Source: Devosia yakushimensis
GTDB taxonomy: Bacteria > Pseudomonadota > Alphaproteobacteria > Rhizobiales > Devosiaceae
DNA: 64,000 bases
Assembly: GCF_030159855.1 (NCBI RefSeq)
Contig: NZ_BSNG01000001.1
Location: 2,728,001 to 2,792,000 of the forward strand
Reading direction: 5' to 3'
The position numbers and the translations under genes are program-made. Positions 43,460-52,418 of this stretch are shown one piece after another. How positions within the stretch are numbered: the first letter of the stretch is position 1; each line of letters opens with the position of its first letter. A model generated the notes under the pieces. The model saw nothing but the letters and a program-made list of their open reading frames with translations, was not told where the DNA came from and made no database searches.

Positions 43460-44758
43460 ATGGCCTCAGTCATTAAAATCTACGCCCTGTTTCTGGGTTC
43501 GGCCCTGCTCATGTTTGGCGGGGGGCTGCAGGGCCTCTTGCTCTCGGTGCGCGGGGCGGAGGAAAATTTCTCGCTGCTGTCGCTGGGCCTGATCGGCACA
43601 GGCTGGTCGGTGGGCTTTGTCGCCGGGTCGATCGCGGTGCCGATGATCGTGCGCAAGGTGGGCCATATCCGCGCCTTTTCGGTGATGGCGGCCATCGGCA
43701 CGGTCACCATTCTGCTCAATCTGCTCTGGATCAACGATGTCGGCTGGATCGTGCTGCGCGCGCTATCGGGCTTCTGCTTTGCCGGCGCGGCGATGATCGT
43801 CGAAAGCTGGCTCAATGAAGTGGCCGACAATCGCAGCCGCGGCACGATCTTTTCGATCTATGTGACCATCAATATGGCCGCCTCGACGCTGGGGCAGATT
43901 GCCATGTCGGTGACCGGGACGGCGGGCTATCTGCCCTTCGTGCTTGGCGCGATCAGCTTTATCTGCGCCGTACTGCCGACCGCCCTGACCTCGAGCCCGC
44001 AGCCACGCCCGCTCGCCTCGGCCAAGCTCGATCTGCGCCTCCTCTACAGAACCTCGCCCGTGGCGGCGATCGCGGCCTTTTCCTGCGGCATGGCCAATGG
44101 CTCGTTCGGCACGCTGGCGCCGGTCTATGGCTATGAACAAGGGCTCGATGCCGGCGGCATCGCCTTTCTCTTCGCCGTTGCAGCCATTCTGGGCGCGATC
44201 GCGCAAATTCCCTTCGGGCGCCTCTCGGACCGGATCGACCGGCGCTGGGTGCTGATCGGGCTGGCGGGGGCGGCCTCGGTGATCGGCCTCCTGCTGGTCC
44301 TGATCAATCCCACCGCCGGCTGGCTGATGTATGTGTTTTTTGCCGCCTATGGCTTTGTTGCCAATCCGCTTTATGCCGTGGCGGTGGCCCATGCCAACGA
44401 CTTCGCCAAAGATGGCGAATTTGCCCGCGTGGCCGGCGGCATGCTGCTGATTCTGGGGGTTGGGCTGGCCATCGGGCCGGCGGTTTCCTCCATGCTGATG
44501 GGCACGTTCGGGCCGGTGGCCTTGTTCATGGTGACGGCGCTGTTCCATGCCCTGCTGGCCGGCTTTGCCTATCTCCGCATGCGGATGCGCAATGCGCCCG
44601 ACGCGGCCGATCGCGCCCCGTTCCAGCCCATGGGCACCGACAAGCAGGTGACGCCGGAAACCATTGTGCTCGATCCGCGAGCTGATAGTGATAGCGGCCC
44701 AAGCAATGAGCCATCATCACAAGCGGAGAGAAGCGATGTTCAAGAGCGAGCGATTTGA
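43460..44758 (+). CDS. MFS transporter (YcaD-like)
   Basis: 432 residues with 12 hydrophobic segments. MFS signature LSDRIDRRWVLIGL lies between helices 8 and 9, and VRKVGHIRAFSVMAAIG between 2 and 3. It resembles the YcaD/UMF-like group with unknown substrate. The C-terminal tail (~400-432) is cytoplasmic and acidic. The moaB gene starts inside its 3' end (23-nt overlap). Confidence 0.9.
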   Translation: MASVIKIYALFLGSALLMFGGGLQGLLLSVRGAEENFSLLSLGLIGTGWSVGFVAGSIAVPMIVRKVGHIRAFSVMAAIGTVTILLNLLWINDVGWIVLRALSGFCFAGAAMIVESWLNEVADNRSRGTIFSIYVTINMAASTLGQIAMSVTGTAGYLPFVLGAISFICAVLPTALTSSPQPRPLASAKLDLRLLYRTSPVAAIAAFSCGMANGSFGTLAPVYGYEQGLDAGGIAFLFAVAAILGAIAQIPFGRLSDRIDRRWVLIGLAGAASVIGLLLVLINPTAGWLMYVFFAAYGFVANPLYAVAVAHANDFAKDGEFARVAGGMLLILGVGLAIGPAVSSMLMGTFGPVALFMVTALFHALLAGFAYLRMRMRNAPDAADRAPFQPMGTDKQVTPETIVLDPRADSDSGPSNEPSSQAERSDVQERAI

Positions 44759-45272
44759 AGACCGGGCGTTCAAGCCGCTCTCCATCGCCGTCATCGCCGT
44801 TTCCGATACACGGACGCTCGAAACCGATACAGGCGGCGCGCTGCTCAAATCGCTGCTCGAAGCCGATGGGCATGAATGTGCCTCTCGCGTGGTCGTCCGC
44901 GACGATACCCAGCTGATCCGCCAGGCCGTGCAGGGGTTCGTCGCCGATCCCAAGGTCGATGTGATCCTCACCACGGGCGGCACCGGCTTTTCCGGGCGCG
45001 ATGTCACGCCCGAGGCGATCGAGCCGCTCTTTGACAAGCGGATGGAAGGCTTTTCGGTGCTGTTCCACCAATATTCGGCGACGACGGTAGGCACCAGCTC
45101 GCTGCAATCGCGGGCGACGGGCGGGCTCATCGGCACGACATTCGTCTTCTGCCTCCCCGGCTCGCGCGGCGCCTGCCGCGACGCCTGGGAAGGCATTCTG
45201 AGCCACCAGTTGGATTACCGGCACAAGCCCTGCAATTTCGTCGAGCTGATGCCACGGCTGGATGAGCGGTAG
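44736..45272 (+). CDS. moaB: Molybdenum cofactor biosynthesis protein B
   Basis: 178 residues from ATG 44736 (GGAGAG before it). MoaB/MogA fold for adenylation of molybdopterin: VIAVSDTRTLETDTGG, LTTGGTGFSGRDVTPEAIEPLF, and FHQYSATTVGTSSLQSRATGG. Overlap with the MFS gene suggests cotranscription. No other moa gene is near. Confidence 0.93.
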   Translation: MFKSERFEDRAFKPLSIAVIAVSDTRTLETDTGGALLKSLLEADGHECASRVVVRDDTQLIRQAVQGFVADPKVDVILTTGGTGFSGRDVTPEAIEPLFDKRMEGFSVLFHQYSATTVGTSSLQSRATGGLIGTTFVFCLPGSRGACRDAWEGILSHQLDYRHKPCNFVELMPRLDER

Positions 45273-45340
45273 GAGAAGCTCCGTCGGGCGAGACCATTGC
45301 TGATTTAGCCATTCTGTAGCTAATCCCGGATCACCCACGG

Positions 45341-45449
45341 TGTCATCCCGGCGCGGGCCGGGACCCATCTCGAGATCGCCCCGCCGCCGCAAGGTCTGTG
45401 TCCAAGCTCCACAATCTCAGGATGGGCCCCGGCCTGCGCCGGGGTGACA
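45341..45449. repeat. Long inverted repeat after moaB
   Basis: Left arm 45341-45369 (starts TGTCATCCCGGCGCGGGCC) and right arm 45421-45449 (ends GCCTGCGCCGGGGTGACA) are near-perfect reverse complements (26 of 29 positions by eye) with a 51-nt spacer. It lies between convergent genes moaB and 45475-46422. Confidence 0.85.
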
Positions 45450-45474
45450 TTGAGTATGGGGATGCCTCAGTGCC

Positions 45475-46422
45475 CTATGCTGTCCCCTGCCCGCGCAACG
45501 CCACCAACCCCTCCACCCCGCACCCGCTGATCAACAACCGCTCCTTGGCATTCCCCAGCAGCTTGGCCGTCCAATCAACCATGCCGCCATCGGCCAATTG
45601 GCGCAGTTCCCCGCCAGGCCAGCCGCCCAGCAGGTGAAAGCAGAAGCCGGCATAATAGCCATTGGCGGCGGGGCGCTCGGCGTCTTCGATCAATTCGGCA
45701 TTGTGAGCCTCGGCCAGCGCACGCAGTGCCTCCAGCCGCGCATCGGGATTGCCGGGACGCGGCAAGGTATAGGAAATACCCAGCCGCAATTTGGGCCCAA
45801 AATAGCGCCGATAGGCGGTGAGCCAGGCGCCGATCTGTGCGTGCAGCGCCGCCGCCTCGAACCCCAGGCTGCCACGATCGCGGCCGGCGCTGACCATGGC
45901 CGAGAGCGCGAAATGGGCCAATAGGCCGGGCTTGGCATAGGCCTGGGGCCGGACCACGCGGTGGGTTGTGGCAAGATGAACGATGTCCTGGCTTTTGGGA
46001 TCGCGCTTTGCCGCAGCCCGGCGCAGCAGGGCGGCTTCGAGCGCCAGGACATTGGTCGCGTCGGATACGACTTCCCCGGTCCGCACAGTGGGCACCGACC
46101 AGGATTGACCAACCGGCGCCACCACAGCGCAAGCACCCAGCGGCGCCATGGGCGAGAGCGTGAGGAATTGGCAATCCCCTGCGCTGGCGCTCAACACCGC
46201 CTCCCATTCGGCGGCGTCGGCCGGGGCGAGGCTGGCGGCGCCGAAGAAGCGGCTCTTTTCGTAATCGGCCAGCAGATCGGCCGGGCTGCGCGCGGACGAG
46301 CGGCGGTCATAGACCTCCAGCAGCAGCGATTGCAGATCGGTGGGGCTGAGGCGGGCGGCGAGGATATCCACCAGGTCCGGCACGCCGGAGGCGGCCACGA
46401 TCCTCTCGAGCAAGCCGTTCAT
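45475..46422 (-). CDS. Conserved protein of unknown function
   Basis: 315 residues. Soluble, alpha/beta, with well-formed motifs: ASGVPDLVDILAARLSPTDL, SPMAPLGACAVVAPVGQ, TVRTGEVVSDATNVLALEAAL, THRVVRPQAY, SAGRDRGSLGFEAAAL. The polar clusters and RDRG look like an active site. No membrane segment. I cannot place the family. It sits alone between the repeat and the DHA2 gene. Confidence 0.75.
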   Translation of the reverse strand: MNGLLERIVAASGVPDLVDILAARLSPTDLQSLLLEVYDRRSSARSPADLLADYEKSRFFGAASLAPADAAEWEAVLSASAGDCQFLTLSPMAPLGACAVVAPVGQSWSVPTVRTGEVVSDATNVLALEAALLRRAAAKRDPKSQDIVHLATTHRVVRPQAYAKPGLLAHFALSAMVSAGRDRGSLGFEAAALHAQIGAWLTAYRRYFGPKLRLGISYTLPRPGNPDARLEALRALAEAHNAELIEDAERPAANGYYAGFCFHLLGGWPGGELRQLADGGMVDWTAKLLGNAKERLLISGCGVEGLVALRGQGTA

Positions 46423-46442
46423 GCTGTCCTCCGCAAAATGAA

Positions 46443-46475
46443 ATCCCCGCCGCCAGCTTGGCTGGCGACGGGGAT
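46443..46475 (-). terminator. Terminator of DHA2 exporter gene
   Basis: Stem ATCCCCGTCGCCAGC / GCTGGCGGCGGGGAT (minus strand, short loop CAA), followed by TTTCATTTT. It lies 30 bp after the exporter stop. Confidence 0.75.
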
Positions 46476-46505
46476 GAGTTCAAGACCGTGCTTGGATGAG
46501 ACGGC

Positions 46506-47993
46506 TTAGTGTCCCGGCGCGAACTCGGCCGGCATGGCGCGGGGCGCGGGCTTCTTGATGAAGAGTGCCGCCGCCACGGCCGCAAGCGAGATGATGGCGC
46601 CGCAGAGGAAGGCCGAGCGGATGCCGCCCGTGGTTGCGGCAACGAGATCGGCGCCGGCATTGGTGAGGCCGGTCGATTGCAGCGTCATGATGGCGACGAA
46701 CAGCGCCGTCCCCGCCGCGCCCGCAACCTGCTGGGCCGTACCGATCACCGCGCTGCCATGCGAATAAAGATTGGGCGGCAACGAGCCCAGGCTCACGGTG
46801 AAGAGCGGCGTAAACATCAGCGCGAGGCCAATGCTGAGCAGCAGATGAGCCGCCAGCAGCAGCCAGACCGAAGTATCCTGCTGCACGAAGGTCAGGCCCC
46901 AAAGCGCAATGCTGAGCAGCACAGCGCCGGGAATGACCAGCGGCACGGGGCCATACTTATCGAAGAGCGTGCCCACGGTCGGCGCGCAGAGCCCCATGAC
47001 CAGGCCACCCGGCAAGAGCAGCAGGCCGGTTTGCAGGGTGGAAAGACCCAGCACGTTCTGCAGGTAGATGGGCAGCAGGATGAAGGCGCCGAACATGGCC
47101 ATCATCAGGATCGCCATCATCGCCACCGAAACGGTGAAGACGGGCGAAGAGAGCGTGCGCAGATCGAGCAAGGCACGATCCTGCTTCTGCAGCGAAAGTT
47201 GGCGCAGCACGAAGACGGCGATGACGGCAGCACCCACCAGCAGCGGAATCCACGGCGAAACCGGAGACGGATGATGCGCTGCTTCACCCAGACCGCTCAG
47301 GCCATAGACGAAGCCGCCAAAGCCGATGGCCGACAGCACGACCGAAAGCACGTCGATCGGCGCTTCCTTGGGCGTCGTGACATTGACGATCCGCTTGGCG
47401 CCGAGCGCCAATGCCCCCAGGGCAATCGGCAGCACCAGGATAAACATCCAGCGCCAGTCGAGCACGGACAGAATCAGCCCCGAAATGGTGGGACCGATGG
47501 CCGGGGCGACCGAAATGACGATCGAGATATTGCCCATGGTCTTGCCGCGCGATTCAGGCGGCACCAGGGTCATCACCGTGGTCATCAGCAAGGGCATCAT
47601 GATAGCGGTGCCCGATGCCTGCACGATGCGGCCGATGACGAGCACGGCAAAGCCGGGCGCGATGGCCGAAATCAGCGTGCCGGCCGAAAACAGCGACATG
47701 GCCAGGATGAAGACCGGCCGCGTATTGAGCCGCTGCAGCAGGAAACCGGTGACCGGGATCACCACGGCCATGGTCAGCATGAAGGCGGTGGTGAGCCATT
47801 GAGCGGCGCTCGCCGTGATGCCCAGATCATCCATGAGATGGGGCAGCGCCACACCCATGATGGTCTCGTTGAGAATGACCACGAAGGCCGAAACAAGCAG
47901 CAGGGAAATCACCAGACGGTTACGGGCAGCATGGTCTTGCGGCGCGCCGGCCTGCTCCGCCGGACCGGCGAAAGTTGAATTGTCGGTGGTCAT
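46506..47993 (-). CDS. DHA2-family MFS drug exporter
   Basis: 495 residues from ATG 47993 (GGGAGAG before it). It has 14 predicted membrane segments, as in EmrB/QacA pumps. The motif after helix 2 (GFLLQRLNTRPVFILAMSLFSAG) and the helix 5 motif C-like SVAPAIGPTISGLIL are present. The short N-terminus is polar. It carries its own terminator and an interrupted palindrome upstream. No EmrA-type partner and no regulator gene are adjacent. Confidence 0.9.
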   Translation of the reverse strand: MTTDNSTFAGPAEQAGAPQDHAARNRLVISLLLVSAFVVILNETIMGVALPHLMDDLGITASAAQWLTTAFMLTMAVVIPVTGFLLQRLNTRPVFILAMSLFSAGTLISAIAPGFAVLVIGRIVQASGTAIMMPLLMTTVMTLVPPESRGKTMGNISIVISVAPAIGPTISGLILSVLDWRWMFILVLPIALGALALGAKRIVNVTTPKEAPIDVLSVVLSAIGFGGFVYGLSGLGEAAHHPSPVSPWIPLLVGAAVIAVFVLRQLSLQKQDRALLDLRTLSSPVFTVSVAMMAILMMAMFGAFILLPIYLQNVLGLSTLQTGLLLLPGGLVMGLCAPTVGTLFDKYGPVPLVIPGAVLLSIALWGLTFVQQDTSVWLLLAAHLLLSIGLALMFTPLFTVSLGSLPPNLYSHGSAVIGTAQQVAGAAGTALFVAIMTLQSTGLTNAGADLVAATTGGIRSAFLCGAIISLAAVAAALFIKKPAPRAMPAEFAPGH

Positions 47994-48072
47994 GATCTCT
48001 CCCAAGGGCTGGATGTCGCCGGAACGACGAATGGCGGCGGCGGATTTCGACGTCACATCTAAAAAGATTGCG

Positions 48073-48154
48073 TGACAGGCCGTGTCAGCAGCTGCGCGAA
48101 AATAGTGAAGTGATTGCTTTAGTAAATTACCCGCGGAAGCGGGTCAATACTAAA
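48073..48154 (-). promoter_or_regulatory. Possible regulated promoter of DHA2 exporter
   Basis: Interrupted palindrome TTTAGTA-N5-CCCGC-GGAA-GCGGG-N4-TACTAAA covers 48118-48154. Read on the minus strand, TTGACC (48142-48147) and TACTAA (48119-48124), 17 bp apart, would be -35 and -10 boxes inside the palindrome. A second dyad TGACA-N5-TGTCA lies at 48073-48087. This suggests repressor binding. The leader to the start codon is long (~125 nt). Confidence 0.5.
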
Positions 48155-48297
48155 TCTGGCGCTTAAGTACGCCGCGCCATTGCCAGTTTGAGACGCGGGG
48201 CCGGACCGTTTAGGGGAGCAAGGGTTTGCTGTCCACTCATTTCCGCGCAAGCCAGCCATCCCGCGAGCGGGTAGCGCAGCTGTTCTCATTGGCGCTA

Positions 48298-48312
48298 GTT
48301 CTTGTTTTGTTC
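48298..48312 (+). promoter_or_regulatory. LexA-type SOS box (GTTC-N7-GTTC)
   Basis: GTTCTTGTTTTGTTC matches the alphaproteobacterial LexA operator GTTC-N7-GTTC exactly. It is 75 bp before the start of the radical SAM gene, in promoter position. The rest of the gap 47994-48387 holds no other gene. Confidence 0.65.
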
Positions 48313-48387
48313 TCATGCAACTGCTATGTCTTACTGCACGTTAACCCATGCGACGATTCGACAAGTCGGCGCGCAAGGAGAGCATTG

Positions 48388-49536
48388 ATGGCCCTCTATC
48401 AGGCCCCGTCTTTCGAAGCCCTGGAAAAGCTGAGCCGCAGCCGCGACGCCGATCTGGCGCGGCGCGAGCTGGTCGATCCCAGCCGCAATCGCGGCAGGGG
48501 CGCGCAATCCAATCGCAGCGGGCGGTTCGAGCGGCAGGTGCGCGAAGGGTTCGATGATGGCTGGAGCAGCTCCGAATCCATGCCGGCCTTCGAGACGGTC
48601 GAGCACCTTGAACGCGCCAAGACCATCATCACCACAAACGATAGTCCCGATATCGGCTTCGAACGCTCGATCAATGCCTATCGGGGGTGCGAACATGGCT
48701 GTTCCTATTGTTTCGCGCGGCCGACCCACGCCTTTTTGGGGCATTCGGCGGGGATCGAATTCGAGCGCGATATCTATGTGAAAACCAATGCGGTGGAAGC
48801 ATTGCGAGCGGAGCTGGGCGCCAAAAACTACCGGCCCAAGCCTATTGCCATGGGCACCAATACCGACCCTTATCAATTGGCCGAGCGCAAGCATAAGCTG
48901 ACGCGGGGTATTCTCGAAGTGATGCTGGAAACCCGGCATCCGGTGATGATCACCACCAAATCGGCGCTGATCGTGCGCGATCTCGATATCCTGACCGAAT
49001 TGGCCAAGCTCAACCTGGTCAAGGTGGCCATTTCCATGACCACGATGGATCACAAGCTCAGCCGCAAGATGGAACCGCGCGCCTCCTCCCCTGCCCGGCG
49101 GCTGGAGGCGATCCGGCTGCTCAGCGAGGCCGGCGTGCCGGTGGCGGTGTTTGCCTCGCCAATGATTCCGGCGATCAACGATATGGAGTTGGAGCGGATT
49201 CTGGATGCAGCGGCGGCGCAGGGGGCCAAGAGTGCCTCGATGATCCTGCTGCGGCTGCCGGGGGAAGTGCGCGACATCTTCCGCGAGTGGCTGTTGCGGC
49301 ATTTTCCCGACCGGGTGCGCCATGTGCTGGCGCTGGTGCGCGATACGCGTGGCGGCAAGGATTACGATGCGCGCTGGGGCATCCGCATGACCGGGGAAGG
49401 ACCCTATGCGACATTGCTGCGTCAGCGTCTCGACAAGGCGCGCGAGCGCTATGGGCTCGACGTCAAACTGCCGGGGCTGCGCACCGAGCTTTTCGTGGCG
49501 CCCAGGCTTGAGGACAAGCAGATGAGCCTGTTTTAG
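48388..49536 (+). CDS. PA0069-family radical SAM protein
   Basis: 382 residues from ATG 48388 (AAGGAG before it). The radical SAM cluster motif CEHGCSYCFARP (~105-116) is CxxxCxxC. MGTNTDPYQLAERKHKLTR and VKVAISMTTMDHKLSR are family-typical. It is distantly related to spore photoproduct lyase (SplB), which repairs UV-damaged DNA. The function of this family is not proven. Preceded by a LexA-type box. Confidence 0.92.
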   Translation: MALYQAPSFEALEKLSRSRDADLARRELVDPSRNRGRGAQSNRSGRFERQVREGFDDGWSSSESMPAFETVEHLERAKTIITTNDSPDIGFERSINAYRGCEHGCSYCFARPTHAFLGHSAGIEFERDIYVKTNAVEALRAELGAKNYRPKPIAMGTNTDPYQLAERKHKLTRGILEVMLETRHPVMITTKSALIVRDLDILTELAKLNLVKVAISMTTMDHKLSRKMEPRASSPARRLEAIRLLSEAGVPVAVFASPMIPAINDMELERILDAAAAQGAKSASMILLRLPGEVRDIFREWLLRHFPDRVRHVLALVRDTRGGKDYDARWGIRMTGEGPYATLLRQRLDKARERYGLDVKLPGLRTELFVAPRLEDKQMSLF

Positions 49537-49604
49537 GCGGCGCGGCCTGACAGCGCGGGCGAAACACCCTAGTCTCGCGCAAAGTCCAGGACCACGGAAC
49601 AATC

Positions 49605-50492
49605 ATGCCCATTGCCGCCTCGCCACTCGATCTCGAACAGTTGCGCGATATCATTGTCGCGGCCTATCCCGAGACACGTGACGGCCGGTTCAGCCTGTTG
49701 AATGAAGGCTGGGACAGTGTGGCCGTTGATGTCGATGACAGGCTGATCTTCAAGTTTCCGCGCCAGGCCCATGCCGAAGATGCGCTGCTGATGGAGGCGC
49801 GGCTCCTGACGGTGATCGGGCCGGCCGTGGACATGCCCGTGCCGGAACTGACGATGCATCACACGCCGCGCGTTTTCTCGCGCCACGTCAAGCTGGCCGG
49901 CGAGCACCTGCTGGCCGAACATTACGCGCAATTGTCCGAGGCGGCGCGGGACAGGCTGGCAAATAGACTCGGCCTGTTCTACGCACAATTGCATGCCATC
50001 GACGCCGCGCAATTGCGGGCCGCGGGCGCGGGGCCGGCGGAGGCCATAGCACCGGCGGACACCATCGTGGCGGGCGCCCTGCCCCATTTGCCACATCACC
50101 TGCGGGGCCTGGCGGAGCGGACACTCGCGGCCTGGGCTGATTTGCCGCCCGACCCCTATGGCGAAAGCTATGGCTTTTTCGACGGGCATGGCTGGAACAT
50201 GGCGTTCGATCATGCGAGCGCGACGCTGAACGGGGTTTACGACTTTGCCGATTCCGGGTTCGGGCCGCTGCATCAGGAATTCATCTATTCGAGTTTCGTG
50301 TCGCCGGAACTCACCGAGCGGATCGTCCGGCGCTACGAGGCCGAGACGGGCAAGCGGCTCGATCGCGAGCGTATTGATCTGACGACGGGGGCGCATCGCC
50401 TATGGGAGTTGGCGCAGGAGGCCGGCAGCCCCGAAACGCATGAGGTCATGATAGCGGCGGTTGAGAACTGGGCCGCGGGCGCACGCTTCTGA
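49605..50492 (+). CDS. Aminoglycoside phosphotransferase (APH)-like kinase
   Basis: 295 residues. Protein-kinase-like fold: INEGWDSV-like (LNEGWDSVAVDVDDRLIFKFPR) with the ATP Lys, then catalytic FFDGHGWNMAF (in the place of HGDxxxxN) and VYDFADSGFGP (metal Asp). The usual catalytic HGD is changed, so activity is uncertain. It could be a small-molecule or antibiotic kinase. Its 3' end overlaps the convergent EamA gene by 47 bp. Confidence 0.85.
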   Translation: MPIAASPLDLEQLRDIIVAAYPETRDGRFSLLNEGWDSVAVDVDDRLIFKFPRQAHAEDALLMEARLLTVIGPAVDMPVPELTMHHTPRVFSRHVKLAGEHLLAEHYAQLSEAARDRLANRLGLFYAQLHAIDAAQLRAAGAGPAEAIAPADTIVAGALPHLPHHLRGLAERTLAAWADLPPDPYGESYGFFDGHGWNMAFDHASATLNGVYDFADSGFGPLHQEFIYSSFVSPELTERIVRRYEAETGKRLDRERIDLTTGAHRLWELAQEAGSPETHEVMIAAVENWAAGARF

Positions 50493-51351
50493 GCGGCACC
50501 CAGCCCAGGGTCATGGCGGCGGCGGCGATGAGGATGGCCGTGGCGCCGAGCATTTGGCCGGCATCGAGACGATGGCCGAAGACGATGAAATCCACCAGGA
50601 TGGCGACAACGGGATAGATGAAGGAAAGGGCGCCGATCAGCGGGGTCGGCAATTTCTGGATGGCGCCGTAGAGCAGGATATAGACCAGGCCGGTATGCAC
50701 CACGCCGATGGCGGCGAGGCTCCCCCAGGTGGTGGGGCTGGTGGGCAGCGTCGAAAAGCCGGCGAATGGCGCGGCCATGGCCATGCCGACACCAACCTGA
50801 ATCAGGGCGATCAGATGGGGCGGCACGCCCTTGAGCTGCTTGGTGACCAAAGCGGCAATGGCATAGAAAAATGCCGCGCCCAGCGAGAGCAGAATGCCGC
50901 CCAGATAGTCGCTGCCGGCAGCGCCGGCCTTGCCATTGGCAATGAGCGCGACGCCCGCAAAGGCGACAAGCAGCCAGCCCAGCTTGTGGATGGTCAGCCG
51001 CTCGCCCAGGAACAGCACGCCGAACGCCACCAGCATGAAGGGCTGCGTATTGTAGACGGCGGTCGCGATGGAAATAGAGGCCAATGGATAGGCGGCAAAC
51101 AGCAGCAGCCAATTGGCAACGATGGCCACGCCCCCAACCAGGGCCAACAGAAATTGGCGCGGCGTGATGATATAGCGCCGGAAAAGGCCGAGCGCGGCAC
51201 AAGCGGCGAGCAGCGGCACGGTGCCGAACAGGCAGCGCCAGAATACGACATCGATCACCGGCTGACCGGAAAACACCACAAAGGCGCCGATGGTGCCCGA
51301 AATCACCATGGATGCCGTCATCTCGATTGTGCCGCGTGTGGTCGTGTTCAT
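50446..51351 (-). CDS. EamA/DMT-family exporter
   Basis: 301 residues, ten hydrophobic helices in two repeated EamA halves (GTIEMTASMVISGTIGAFVV..., YLGGILLSLGAAFFYAIAALV...). Family members export amino acids and metabolites. Start ATG 51351 with AGG upstream. Divergent from an Lrp-type regulator (123-bp gap), a common control arrangement for amino-acid exporters. Confidence 0.9.
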   Translation of the reverse strand: MNTTTRGTIEMTASMVISGTIGAFVVFSGQPVIDVVFWRCLFGTVPLLAACAALGLFRRYIITPRQFLLALVGGVAIVANWLLLFAAYPLASISIATAVYNTQPFMLVAFGVLFLGERLTIHKLGWLLVAFAGVALIANGKAGAAGSDYLGGILLSLGAAFFYAIAALVTKQLKGVPPHLIALIQVGVGMAMAAPFAGFSTLPTSPTTWGSLAAIGVVHTGLVYILLYGAIQKLPTPLIGALSFIYPVVAILVDFIVFGHRLDAGQMLGATAILIAAAAMTLGWVPLRSVRPRPSSQPPLS

Positions 51352-51474
51352 CGCCTGTCCCTTTGCCGAGACAATAGCTGCCGGCGCTGTCGCCATCCAT
51401 ATCACTTGATAGGCAAAACCGATTTTTGCTTTATATTATTCGTTAGATTGAACAGACTTCCTTGGAAAACGAAA

Positions 51475-51909
51475 ATGATCGACGAAACCGACCGAAAGAT
51501 CATCGTGGCGCTGGCGGCGGATGCACGGCTCTCGATCAAGCAACTGGCCCAAAGGGTGGAATTGTCTTCGCCCAGCGTATCGGAGCGGCTGAAGCGACTC
51601 GAAGACCGCGGGGTAATCCAGGGGTTCACACTCGATCTCGACACCAGAATGCTGGATTACCCCTTGCAGGCCATCGTGCGGATCAAGCCATTGCCGGGCA
51701 AGCTGCATATCGTGCAGAAGCTGATCGAGGAGATTCCGCAGATCACCGAATGCGACAAGGTGACGGGGGATGATTGCTTTGTCGCCCGGCTGCTGCTGCG
51801 CTCGATCGAGCAGTTGGACGGGATTCTGGATCGGATTGCGGACAAGGCCGAGACCAGCACGGCAATTGTGAAGGCGCAGCCGGTAAAACGGCGCTTGCCG
51901 CCTCTGTGA
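51475..51909 (+). CDS. Lrp/AsnC-family transcriptional regulator
   Basis: 144 residues. HTH at the N-terminus (DETDRKIIVALAADARLSIKQLAQRVELSSPSVSERLKRLEDRGVI in shape), followed by the RAM ligand domain (AIVRIKPLPGKLHIVQKLIEEIP, ITECDKVTGDDCFVARLLLRS). It probably controls the divergent EamA exporter in response to an amino acid. The AT-rich gap (51352-51474) would hold the operator. Confidence 0.92.
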   Translation: MIDETDRKIIVALAADARLSIKQLAQRVELSSPSVSERLKRLEDRGVIQGFTLDLDTRMLDYPLQAIVRIKPLPGKLHIVQKLIEEIPQITECDKVTGDDCFVARLLLRSIEQLDGILDRIADKAETSTAIVKAQPVKRRLPPL

Positions 51910-51966
51910 GCCGGTTGGCTTACTGGTCTTGAGGTCCTAAGCTCATGGCACCTGGAGGTTGGACAC

Positions 51967-52404
51967 ATGGCGATCAAACGGATGGACAATGTCGGGATCG
52001 TCGTCGACGACCTCGAAGCGACGGTCGATTTCTTTGTCGAGCTTGGCCTGGAGCTGGAAGGGCGGGGCGTGGTCGAGGGCGAGTGGGCCGGACGGGTCAC
52101 CGGGCTGGGCGACCAGCGCGTCGAAATTGCCATGATGCGCACCCCGGACGGCCATAGCCGGCTCGAGCTGTCCCGCTTCCTCGCCCCCGCTGTCGTGGCG
52201 GATCACCGCAACGCCCCGGTCAACGCCCTGGGTTATCTCCGCGTCATGTTCGCGGTGGACGATATCGACGACACACTCGAAAGGCTCCGCAATCGTGGCG
52301 CGCAGCTCGTTGGCGAGGTCGTCCAATACGAGAATAGCTACAAGCTCTGCTACATTCGCGGTCCGGAGGGCCTGCTTATCGGACTGGCCCAGGAACTGAG
52401 CTGA
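51967..52404 (+). CDS. VOC/glyoxalase-family protein
   Basis: 145 residues with paired beta-alpha-beta-beta-beta units: MDNVGIVVDDLEATVDFFVELGLELEGR at the start, RVEIAMMRTPDGHSRLELSRFL, RVMFAVDDIDDTLERLRNRGAQ, YKLCYIRGPEGLLIGLAQ at the end. Metal-site candidates are not clear. The family includes glyoxalases and resistance proteins. The role is unknown. Confidence 0.85.
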   Translation: MAIKRMDNVGIVVDDLEATVDFFVELGLELEGRGVVEGEWAGRVTGLGDQRVEIAMMRTPDGHSRLELSRFLAPAVVADHRNAPVNALGYLRVMFAVDDIDDTLERLRNRGAQLVGEVVQYENSYKLCYIRGPEGLLIGLAQELS

Positions 52405-52418
52405 GCTTCAGGGCGGCC

